Both the position numbers and the translations under genes were made by a program. Of a stretch of 60,000 nt of DNA, positions 45,337 to 57,500 are shown one piece after another. Below the pieces are notes generated by a model. It did not search any database, was not told where the DNA came from, and saw only the letters and a program-made list of their open reading frames with translations. Origin of the DNA: Lineus longissimus (lineage: Eukaryota; Nemertea; Pilidiophora; Heteronemertea; Lineidae); NCBI RefSeq assembly GCF_910592395.1, contig NC_088316.1, positions 13,022,001 to 13,082,000 of the forward strand, written 5' to 3'. How positions within the stretch are numbered: position 1 is the first letter of the stretch; the number at the start of each line of letters is the position of its first letter.

Positions 45337-48300
45337 ACGACGGACGCCACGGTATGGGATAAGCTCACCTCTGCTAAGAGGTGAGCTAAAAATGGATGGG
45401 TATTGATAAGTCATCTTGAAATAGTGCAAACATGACCCGACAGAAAATAATATTGCAATAATTTTCAAAAAAAATCGACTCAACAGAGTTGTCCTTCTGC
45501 GTTCCTCCCCCAAGGAACATTTGTCAAATCATTTAAAGAAGTACTTACTGTGTATTGTGCTTTCAGAGAAGGCAACAGAGATGCTTCGATTCCTAAGCCC
45601 TGAAGACAGCCCTTGAAATTGACCACAAATGGTTTGGAGGCAGCGGCTTCCTTCACAGGCTGCTGTGGCTTGGCAAACTCTGGTGGTGGTGGCTGAGCGG
45701 TGTGGGAGTCCAACGGCTCCGTTGAAGGTGGCCTAGAAATGGAGGACATCTTGTTTGAAACAAGCTGTATTGACGGTGCTGCATCATTTTATACATTGCA
45801 ATTGTACATCATAGCCATTGCAATAAATACAATATTCTGTTAGTTTTTCAGTTTAGTAGGCTGGTGCGGATGCCCGACTCACAAGCCATGAGGCACCCAT
45901 CAAATATTAAAATATCTTCTCTGTGCCTCTCCGATTGTGATCGACCTTTCCATCTCCTATTGTGCCCCAGAGCAAGGCACTCAATCCTACTTGCTTCTTT
46001 CCACCAAGGAGCAAATGGGTACCCAACTGGCAGAGATAGCCATGAATGATGACGAGTCCTAGCGCTGAGAGGCAGACGCAGGCAGTATAAATGTACAAAC
46101 TTTCCAACCAGATGTGTTTTACGGCTTACTTTGGTCTCGGTTGTATCCTAATGAACTCTTGCAGTGTGGAGGAGAGCTTTTTGGAGCTTCTCGTCATCAT
46201 GCCGTGTAGGACGACAGGGTGCTGAGGAATGTTGACGTTGATGTTGCCAACGGTGATGTAACAGGAGTTATGCTCCTTGGAACGTTTTGCCATCCGCGTG
46301 AAAAGACCGCTGGACTTTGCGATGTTGACGCTGACAACGGTTCTGAAAGCAGAAGATAAAGAGGATAATGCTGATCAAAAGCAATTGTTGGAAAAAACGA
46401 ATTTTCAGTGCACAAGTTTATCAATTTCAAGTTTATTGATTATCACCAGAGGTATCGTCTGCTGCAAAACCCATCAGAAACAATAGAATGGCTCAAGCGA
46501 CTTTTCATAATTTGAACAACTTACTGCATCTGGTTCTGCACTCCCTCCAGAAGTTCAATCATCGTGTGACCGACATACGCCATCGTCGAGAATTCACTCG
46601 ATTTCCTATTCGGCACACCTTTAACTTTCTCCCGATAGGTGGAGCTAGCGCTTATGTTGGTGACGCGAGCTTCTAGTTTCAGGCCGCTCAAGGCCGCGGA
46701 GATGTTTGTCCGTTTGACCTTGCCCATTCCGAATATCACCAGCGGGATTCTTTCGCCGATAAAGAAGGCTGAAAAATGCAGATTAACTTTGCTCATTATA
46801 AAATAGAACATATAAGAACTTTAGTAAAAACAGATAATATTTATCATTACAAAAACAGATAAGATTTCTTCTCCTAACCTTGTTTTTTATCAGATTTGTG
46901 CCTCTTGCAACAAAGTTTACATATAGTCAAGAGGTTTGACAAAGTTTACATATAGTCAAGAGCAAAGGTGCACTTACTCTGTGTGAATGCCCCAATGGGT
47001 AGAGTAGTGTGAGGTCCAGTACGCACAGAAGATGTATGCTTAAGCTTGCTCTTCTTGGTGCCCATCTCAATGTCGTCGCCAGGCCGATCCTGTACGAACG
47101 AGTTCGTCTTACTGAGCGACGACTGATCCTTTTCCGACTCCTCCGTGATAACCGGCAGACGATTCATACTGTGCGGGCGCCGGACAACCGTTTTCATTTC
47201 CGGCATTGTGGAATACAACTCCAAGAGATGGTACAGAGTACACCAACATTTCGGCGTGATCTCTTTGATCTCGTCGACTATTGTCTTTTCCGCCAACGCA
47301 GGGGACGAGGTATCGTTTATATCGATCGCCACGGATTGCATCGAGACTAATGGCGACTGAGTCGTGTTCGCCGCAGACGTACTCATTCCACTGCTCTTTT
47401 GCCCAAAGTGACTTAGCTGAATTCCAATGCCCTCTCCCACAGACTCTAACCTTTTACGCAACGAAAACCTCTTCGGCGAAGTTTTCGCTCTCGTCGTTAG
47501 CGGAAGTTTATCCGGTCTCTCTTGAGCTTTCGAGGCCGATTTTGGAGCTGCCTTTAAGGTATCGTCAGAATGACTAGAATCACCTAACGGACTTGTAGTT
47601 GGAGTCTTAGAGTCGGAACGAATACTCTGACTCTCCGTGCCCGTCGACGAACCTTTTGAACCCTGTTTCCGGTGTCTTTTGTAATTTTCCGACTCTGGAC
47701 GATTCTGTTTCAGTTCAACGCGTGTTTCGTTGATGTTGTCGATCATGGTGACAAACTGGTGCACGAGGCGAAGCAGTGACATGTTCACATGCTGTGATAT
47801 CGAGTTGCAGTTGACGCTGAAGTTCACCTGAGTTGTCGTCGGCTTTGCCTCTAATTCGTCCATCGGGATACCGGGCAGCGTTCTGGCACTATCCTCCTTC
47901 CCCTCCTCCTTATCTTTCTCAAAGTCCACAATATCCTTCATCGACAAACCCACCGTGAAACTCTCGCAGAGAAACGATGGCGCATCCAAAGAATAGTCGA
48001 TGGTAATTCGAGGAGTTTTTCTTGTCTGTTTTCCCTTACCCTTAGTCTTCTTCAATGAATTCATGTCCGAGTCGACAATGTCAATTCTCAGACTATGCAA
48101 GCATCCCTGCAGTGATAAGTGACCGCCAAACTTCTTCATCAAAGACGAGGACTTGACGCCGCGGATGTGTAATCCGATGCTCTCCAATAACGGCCGGAAC
48201 AGAACCTGGGCGTCCGCCAGTTGCAGCGCGGCTGAGGCAGCGTATTTCCGCTGGAAGAAGAAATCCTGGCTGTCGTCGTGGCTGTATTGACTCATCATGG

Positions 48301-51300
48301 TCCGACCGACGGACTCGGCTCCGATGGATGCATCAGAGCGTAGATTCACCGTCGGTAGACCGCCCTTCTTCGTATAATCCTGCTGCCGTACCATCCATCG
48401 ATACAAATCTTCATCGTCCCGTTGTTCGATCTTGGTAAGTTTCTTGGCCAGTGTCTGTCTTACTGGGGTGCCACCAGGCGGCGTCGTCGGCATAGCGTCA
48501 TTCTCCAATGAGCTTGCAACGGATATGAAACTCGCCGCACTTTCGTTTCGTCTCATCTTTCCAGGATCGATCGGGACAGACAAGCTCCGCCCTGCAGGAT
48601 GACCAGGCGACTCCGCCCCAGCGTAGGGTGAAGCGGTGGCAATACTTGCCCTCGGAACGGCGGACTTGCTCTGCATTTTCTTCTTGGGCGACAGCGTCGG
48701 CGAATCTAGATTCCTGGCACTTTCCCCAGCTGCTAAGTCTGGTTCAGACTTTTCACCTAGGAGTGAAATGCTCGGCACAGAGGCCGCTCTAAATTGAAGA
48801 TTTTCCAGCAGAAGTGACGTATGTTCGTCATCATCAACAAAATTGTCTGCAGCGTATTCCGGATCTGCTGCTAAATCATCGACACTTCCACATTCCGGAA
48901 CAGCAAAAGTCACTGTGTACGGCCCAAGGGTTCTTCTGGATTTGAAATTCGCCTCTGCAAGTATGGGCATGTACAATATGTTTTTCCATTGCCTTGTAAG
49001 AGCCAGGATGCCCTTTTGTAGGGTGATGAGCTTAGGAATAGTGTCGTTATCTAGCGATTTCTCAATCTCCTTGATTGGTTTCATGGCGATATAACGCCGA
49101 AGAACGGCGAAGATTTGACAAGACGGGTCCTCCTGGAGCGCCTTGGAGAATGTTGTATTTTTGTTGTAACGGCTCTGGATGATGAAAATTATGTAAGATT
49201 AGACATACAGTCGACCTCAATTCGTTTTTATCTGTGTTAGAAGCAATGAACAAACAAATTGAAAGAAATTCTTAAAATTTGATTGTTTTTCTTCTTTTTT
49301 TAGGTCAGTGGATGTCACTGTCACAATAACCTTCTGGTCTTGTTCCATTCCCTCAGTTTCTTCTCAACATTTTGATTCACCAGCGAGGCCATCTTCTGCC
49401 GTGCTAGAACAGAGCGCAATTTTGGATTGGAGGATGCGGTGTAGGGTCCGTTCGTTTTGTCCACAAGGGGCATTCAAAAGATGAGGTTCAACTGACAAAT
49501 AAGGAAAAGGATTCTTACCTTATAAGGCATGTGGATCCTCTGCTCCTCAAGAGCTTCAGTCATGAGGCAAGCCATGACAGACGTTGTACGCTTCCTGTTT
49601 CCACCAAGGAGGGTTTTGACGGCGACGAGCAGACGATCGCTGGGGTTCATCCAAGCGTTGATGGCAGGGGTGGCAGAACTCAACAAGTTCCAATCCAGTC
49701 TGTAATGGAAAGATTTCATCAGAAAGATCAATAAGTTAGAATCTGTTAGTCATTGTATGTTTGTTAGAATGAAGGAAGTACTGAAAAATTAAGTTACCTT
49801 GACTGGGATTCGAACTACAGACCTTTGGATGGTTGGCCCACTGCTCTTTCACTAAGCTTTGAATTCTTTCGGTTTGTTCAACCAATACTACACACCTTGT
49901 GAAATCCACTTTTCTCTTGTTAGGCATAGGTGGAGGAGCAGCAAAGTTGAACCAGGACATCTTGAACTCGAGAACAACGCTCGACGCATCTCCTTCCAAC
50001 GGATCAGGAGGTACCAAGGTATCCGCTTCACTGGATGCATCCGATGGTATTGAGATTCTGGACTGCCACGACTCTACATCATCCTCTTTTCCCGTACCAG
50101 GAACCTTTAATTCGTCTGCCGTCTCGACCATGAAATGAACATGATCCGAGATGTTGTCTCCATCATCTTTCCCCTCCGGTGGACTGTATCCGCTCCGTTT
50201 CACCGCCTTGAGTTTGATGTCCTCGATACCGCATTCGAACATGATGAAGCCGGTGTTGGGGGTGGCGGCTGTATTAACGAGTGTGTCGGAACCCCTCCGA
50301 CCTGACCGACTGCTCGTTTTTTGAGAACTTTGATCAGTGTCTGACGAAAGGTTGTCTTTGTCAAACGTGAAGAGTACCTTAAAGAATAAAAATAGTCATC
50401 AATAGGTATCTGTTGTATCTTGTTATAGGTACTGCTGCGACGTACGACAAAAACTCTCTTGTTTGCAGGTAATGAAATGGCCAGGGCCATTGTGCTCACC
50501 TCATGTGGAGGAAAGATGGATAAAGAGCATGGTATTGTGTCATGTAGTGTTAGGTTTGATGTAGGTCCAAGCAATTACAATTTCCCCAAAATGGCCAATT
50601 TACAGTACATTCGACCTCTGTGACCTTGAAAAGTAGGTCAAATCAAAGAAGACCCGGGTGACACATTGAATGGTTGTTAGAATTAGATGTACCTATGATA
50701 TAAAATTGGTGCCAATCGGGCAAGTCATTACTAGGAATAATGGCATTTTGAAGAATTTAGGATTTGGCCCCCTCCCTGGAGGCCAAACGGCAAATCAGAT
50801 CGCACCAAACTTCGGTACCTGAGATCACCTGACCAAGGGGTACATGTGTACTTAATTTGTGATCAATAGTCATTGCAGTTAAGAAACGTGCCATAGTTAC
50901 GGCCTGACGGCGAATTTACGCCATTTGACCTCTGTGACCTTGACAAGAAGGTCAAATTAAAAACCTGTGTGACATATACTGTATGGTTGTTAGATGTACC
51001 CATGATATCAAATTGGTGGCAATCGGGCAGGAAGTTAAGGAATAATCACATTTTTAAGGTTTTTGGATTTTGCCCCCTGGTGGTCAAGTGGTGAATCATA
51101 TTGGACCAAACTTCGGTCCCTGAGATCACCTGACTAAGAGGTAAATGTGTACCAAATTTGGTATCAATAGTCATTGCAGTTTAGAAACGTGCCATTGTTA
51201 CATCTTAACGGCCAATTTACACCATTTGACCTCTGTGACCTTGAAAAGGAGGTCAAATCAAAAACCCGGAGGATATATGATGCACCTTTGCTAGAAGTAC

Positions 51301-51510
51301 CTACCATATTTTTTTCAAAATTTCCCGACTACTATTAAGGGAGATATTGCATATTTTCACTTTTAACGTTTGGCCCCCTGGTGGCCAAACCATGAAACGA
51401 ATCGGACCGAAACTTGGTCTCCAAGGTGTCATTACATAAGGGTACATGTGTACCAAGTTTCAACTCAATAGCTCTAACAGTTACGAAACGTGCCCTGCTA
51501 ACGGACGACG

Positions 51511-51548
<38 letters not shown>

Positions 51549-54500
51549 ACGACGGACGCCACGGTATGGGATAAGCTCACCTCTGCTAAGAGGTGAGCTA
51601 AAAATGGTAATTATCTTGGTGTGAAATTATTTGCCCATCTCTGCGATCACAGATTTTTGTCTCAGATGCCTGCAGTGACTACCCCAAACAGACTTTTTTT
51701 TATGTTACCTGCTATCATGATCAAAGGTCGCAACGACAAAAATGCTTGCTTGTGGGGCATTTAACATACCTTGGACCTATGTTCAGGTATTGCAGTGAGG
51801 ACGACATCCTGAGAGAAGTTACTGTTCTTGGTCATCCGCCGGAGTTGGGCGTGGATCCTCTTGATATGGAGGTTGCCGACCATATCCTCTGTTTGAGTCT
51901 CCGGAGACTTCTCATCACTGTCAACTGTAACTGTGCAACAAAACGTAAGGTAAATTGGTACAATTATTGCCATGAAATGTACGGTAAAGTGGTACAAGTG
52001 TTGCGAGAGTGCAATCATTGCCCAAAAATAGTAGATAACAGCTAATTGCACACATTAATGCACATAGATGCTATAATTGTACCAACTGAGCCCTTACATT
52101 AATGCAGGGAGACAGAACAGGTTTAAACATGACATATGCGCCAGTGCCTGTCGTCACTTTTGAAATCTGCTATAGAGTTTGACTCCTTCTCCTTTCTTTC
52201 CCATATGCAGGAGTATTTGTAAATTACATTTTGGGTTGTCCAGTTTCCTCCTACACGACAACAGATTTTATCCAAAGTTATGAAGCTGAAAACATTAAAG
52301 CTCTTCTCTCAACCCAGCTCTTCTTGCATGAACACTCAACACTCACCATTTTTCTTGCCCCCAGACTGCAGTGAGCTCATTTTTCTGACTCCTCCATCCT
52401 GTCCCTCCTCCAGGGCCTTGCTGGACGTATTATTCGTGAGAAGCTGACACGTGATCGAATCCACACAGATGGCCATCATCGAGACGCACGTGAGATCACG
52501 GATGTTCTCCAGTGCAGAGAAACTGATGACTTCTTCAACTATTGACGCTTGCAGTACACAGATGTTGATCTAATGAGACGGTAGAGGAAGAAGTTTTGCT
52601 TTACAGATGATAGCGAGACATGCTTTTTTTACAGTAACGGAATCATTGCAGACACGTCAATTGAAGAATCTTAAGGAGTAGTTCTGTTCAGACCTGAACT
52701 TAGACTTTTCACTGCAGTTGAAAAATGGCTCCAAATTCTACTAATCTACTCGAACCCAAAGCACCCCATCAGCCTTGAGAACACTGGCATCCTCAATAAA
52801 GAGCAACATGACCACGAATGGGGTATTCGTGTGGCGACAGAATCTACAAACCCTCTCTCAACAGGAAATGCGGCCTATGACTGAGCAGAGCCTTCCCAAA
52901 GTTTGACACCCTTCCCTATTTCGTGTGCAGGAACTACACAGTAGTACCAATCAGCAGATAAAAAATGGTAAACACCATCTGAAACGTTCTCTAAGTTTCC
53001 AGTTCTTTATCAAGTTGTCGTGTCTCATCAAAACCGATCGATCTACTTGTTTAATACCTGAAGGTGGAATGAAGCTCACTCGGTCTTGACCCTACCTTAG
53101 ATAATGAGAACATGACCTGCATCCTGGATGTCTTGCCGCTATCCTTGCCCTTATCTTCCTCCTCCCCCTGTGAGAGCTTCCGATTCTGCGCCTTCTCTCG
53201 AGCATTTGCCTGCTGTTGTTCTTCCAACAGCAGCTTTTCCTTCTTCAATTTGTGCTGGGACTGGAAGAAAAAGTTCAAAGATATCAACCCTTGTGCTCCT
53301 AGGCCTTGTATGTAGGTCAGAATGACTACTCTATCAAAAGCCAACTCCGTAGTATTAGGTACGCTATACAATATTTGCATCACGAATCAAGCCCTGTCAT
53401 TGTAGATCCTGGGTTGGTTAGCCCAACCTGTTGGTTATAACGACAGTAGGGCAGGGCTGAAGTAATTTACAGTAGGGCGGGGTTGAAGTAATTTACAGTA
53501 GGGCAGGGTTGAAGTAATTTACAGTAGGGCAGGGTTGAAGTAATTTACAGTAGGGCAGGGTTGAAGTAATTTACAGTAGGGCAGCGTTGAAGTAATTTAC
53601 AGTAGGGCAGCGTTGAAGTAATTTACAGTAGAGCAGGGTTGAAGTAATTTACCTGAACACGACTTGAGCTGGCATTGTGGAGCTTGTCCAAGATTGCGGA
53701 AGGATGGGCATTGATGATACTCGGTGTGACCGCCTCCACATATCTCTGCATCGACTCGAGCAGCAGAGGCGAGACAAGGATGTCCACCGATCCCTTCAGG
53801 TTTACAATAGCTGTCGTCTTTGACACTTTATCCTCGACTGTGAAGCTTGAATCTGCTGAAAAGAAAAGGTGAAAGATTATAGCATGATTTTTATCGTGCC
53901 CCATACGACACGTAATGCTGCTATTTTTCAACTGAAATCGAATATGACTCCATAGGGGCTCTTTTGGGTGTGTTTACTTATTGATTCCCATTGGAACTGA
54001 TATAAGGTTGTGATGATACTATGCAACGTTACACTTTTCATATTTTACTGAACAGAATTACTGCAGATATTACTGACCTGGTCCTGGTGCACTTTCTGGT
54101 GTATCCCCAGGTCTGCTGTCCCAAGGTTCTGACATCACATCACTGACAGGGGTCCCCATGTCCGGCAAGTCTAACGGTTCACGTTTCTCAATCATGTAGC
54201 TTGTGCTGAAACCCTTCCTGACGCAGGTAAAACGAGGCGATAACCCGGGGGTAGGTGTTCTATCGGAGCCGTGGTCGGCCTTGGTGAAAGATGGTCGAGG
54301 TAACGACTCCACGGTGAGATGATCCGACTGCCAGCAGTGGCACTGCATCTGGGTGAGATGATGAGTGTAGCACGTCGTCAGCAGCGGCGAGTGCGTTATG
54401 GGGTGGTTCATCTGACCATGGAGGTTGACGAGAGCAGCCAAATCCTCCTGAGAAGACATCGCAGAAACGAATGAAGTAGTTGATGCAGTGTCACTCGAGT

Positions 54501-57500
54501 CAACGGAGAATGTTCTTTGTAATTTTGTCTGCCGTCGATCATGGATGTTGAGCTGAGGGTAAACTTTCCATTGGTTTGTTTCTATTGAACATTCTGATGC
54601 GGCCGGGGTACTGGAGTCCATCACAGCGGTCGATGAGGAACTGGAAGCGGAATAGTGCTTGTTGATCACATCGTGAAGGTAGGCCCTGTCGCTGTGTCCA
54701 TCAATCAAAGTCAAATCCGACCGGTCGCTGTGACTGAAAAGACGTAAACTGTCCGTGTCCGACATGTTTGTTAGCGTCTGAGAATCAAATTCATCGTCTG
54801 CTGAAAAGAACCGTTCACTTCCTGTGTAAGATTCGCCGGAATCGACGCGGCTCACATACGATCCTTGCGACACTAACGAGGATTGCGACCGAACTGCGTG
54901 GGGCATGATGGGACTTCTGGCACTCGACGACATGGACTGTTTCGAACCAGAACGCATTATAGACTGAGCGGAGCTGTAATGCGTACTCAGAGAAGTTCGC
55001 GAGTCATGTTTTGCCATGGGAGAGGGCGAACTCATCTGACTTCCTTGGCTGATTTGGGAATGCTGTCGCTGATAAGACGGCGGAAGATCCACACTTAGCT
55101 TCCGGTCGCGGTTTTTGGCGACAGATTCCGGTAAGCTTGTCACGCTCCCGCTGTGACCACTGCGACCGCTTTGAGACGGCGTGGTGTTATAGCGGTCCGT
55201 GTCGTACGCATCGGGCATCTCTTCCTCCGGGAGATACTCGCTCATGCTATTGGAGTCGACTTCCTTCAGGCGCACGTTGTCCATTTGCGACGAATACTTG
55301 GAACTTCGAGAAAAAGAACCTATCGTACTCCTTGAGCGTAACGTGGAAGTGTCACTGACCTGTTCGATAACAGCTTGCTGTCTATGAGACAACTGTGACA
55401 GATCGTCCAAGAATGTCGTATTGGTATTCGGCGTTGCCGGGCTCGCCCGACTCATATAACCACGCGTTAGCGTGAAACTGCGCGAATGACTAGGCGATCT
55501 CGGGAAGTGTTTTTTATGAATATCGAACACCAGCTGTCCAGATTGCAGGAGACTTTGTCCAAATCCTAAATCAGCACCATCCGGTTGGACCCTGAATACA
55601 GCAGTATTAGTCCCCTCATATGCGTCCTTTTTACTTGGGTTAAAAAAGCGCAAACCGTTCGTGTTATTCCCGAAGAACCTACAACCTCCAAGACAACCAC
55701 ACTTCCCAACGACTGCAGCGGGCATGGTTGTTAAATCGGGCGGCCACAAAAACCACAGCCGGCGTGTTTTATTGTCATGCTTCTTCAAGAACTTGTCCTG
55801 AATTTCGTGAAACTCCGGCGACGGTAACGCCATTGCCGCGTCCACGTTTACCGGCCCGACAACAAATGCGCCGGACTCCAACCAGATTTCGTTTGTGACA
55901 TCATGGGATGTCGGCGTGGCCAAGACGAACTGTCGCAGGCTCACGTTCTGGATCAAAGCCGTAATACCAGCTTTGTTGTTCTTCCCGTGAAGATTACAAG
56001 TCGACAGACGTATCGGGTACACCTGGAGATTCAGCGCCGTTCCGGCCTCCGCTAGATAGACGTCCACCGTATCCACCGACAGTCTCGTCAGTCGGTACTT
56101 GACATCACCTTCCGTCGGACACAGGACGTTGTACTGGCTCTGCATGGACCACTTCGTGCACTCTGGCTGCGGCTGGGCATGCTGGCAGAACTTATAGGGT
56201 ATTGGACTTTCTAATTCGTTCTCGACGTCATCGACCAGGAAGATGAAAGTCTCGGCAAACTTTGTGATATCAGAAAGCTGAAATAGAAAATCGACTGCCT
56301 AAGAAAATATAGCAGAAACGCTTCGTTATGCTATCAATTTAAAGCAATCGGCACGGCAGAAACTCTAACTACTGAAACTAGCCTAACAAATGAAAGGGGG
56401 CAACGTCTATCTCTATGCAGGGTGGAACCGCAAAAATAGCATTTCAAGGCATCCATGAGAAGGCCCTGCTGACAGAAAGGAGCCAACACCCATCCAGAAG
56501 AAATACTTGCACTGGGAACTTGTTTTCAGCACACCAATGATTTCCTTTCAACAAAGTTGTAAACTACCAAACCTAAATAACGCATAACAAATGCTGTAAT
56601 CATTCAAAATCTTACCTGAGGTGCTGTAAGCTTTCCTTTGATATCGCCGACAATAGCTTCAACAAGCCATCCATATTCTAACGTATCTTTGTCGAGTGGC
56701 ACGTCTTCATGGGAGAACATGGCATGGCCTCTCACCTGGAGGCCCGACAATGCAAGGTGGCCATTCTTCAGGTGAGCTTGGGGGCCGCTCCGCTGAAATT
56801 TTTTAAATTTTGTAAAATATTTTAAAGAAACACGATTTTTCCTGGACAGTCTCAGGTCTACATGAACAGTAAACAGACAGTCCAGTATTCGGTGTCATAT
56901 TCACAGACAAGATCTTTTGCACCTTTCCAATCGATCGTGATCTCTGTAAAAGAGTTGGATCCACACAAAACTACAGTCCCCCAATATCTGCCCCAGTTAA
57001 AGGCTAAAATGTATAAGGGATAAGGGATTAACAATACATGAAGCTGATATTAAAGGGAACTAGAACCGCCGAGCGATTTATTCAACTTTTCGACTTTCAC
57101 TGCCCGAGAAAGTCAAACTTCCAACTTCCTGTTATAGTTCAGATTTGTAGCTCCGCCCCCAGCGCCCGAGCATGCGCAGTTCAATTTGTTATTATTGAGA
57201 ATCATGTGAGAATCACGTGAGTCATGCGATCTTTCATTCATGAGTTTTCGTAGTAAATTCCATAGTAGTGACATCACTCAATGATTGACAGCTGGGCGCC
57301 ATGTTTCATTCATGCCTCGTTCTGATCACCCGATACGCGGGAAATGAAAACGAGGTCATACGAACTGGCTTGGCGGTTTCAGTTCCCTTTAAGTGAACCT
57401 ACCTCGACATTGTCCCTGGCACATAATATCAGTGGAGACGTCAGAACCTGCAGCTTGGTTTCGTGGTACCTCTTGTCCAACTCAAAGCCCAACCTCTCCA

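Noticed and set aside
45072-45513. Poly-arginine and poly-serine ORFs
   Set aside because: Both are translations of the (ACG)n tract in the hairpin-ended repeat, not genes.
49736-49895. Extension of BLTP1 exon 11 down to 49,736
   Set aside because: The open frame continues past 49,896, but a good donor (ACAAG|GTGTG) fits the phase of exon 12, and the extra part includes a tRNA-like repeat.
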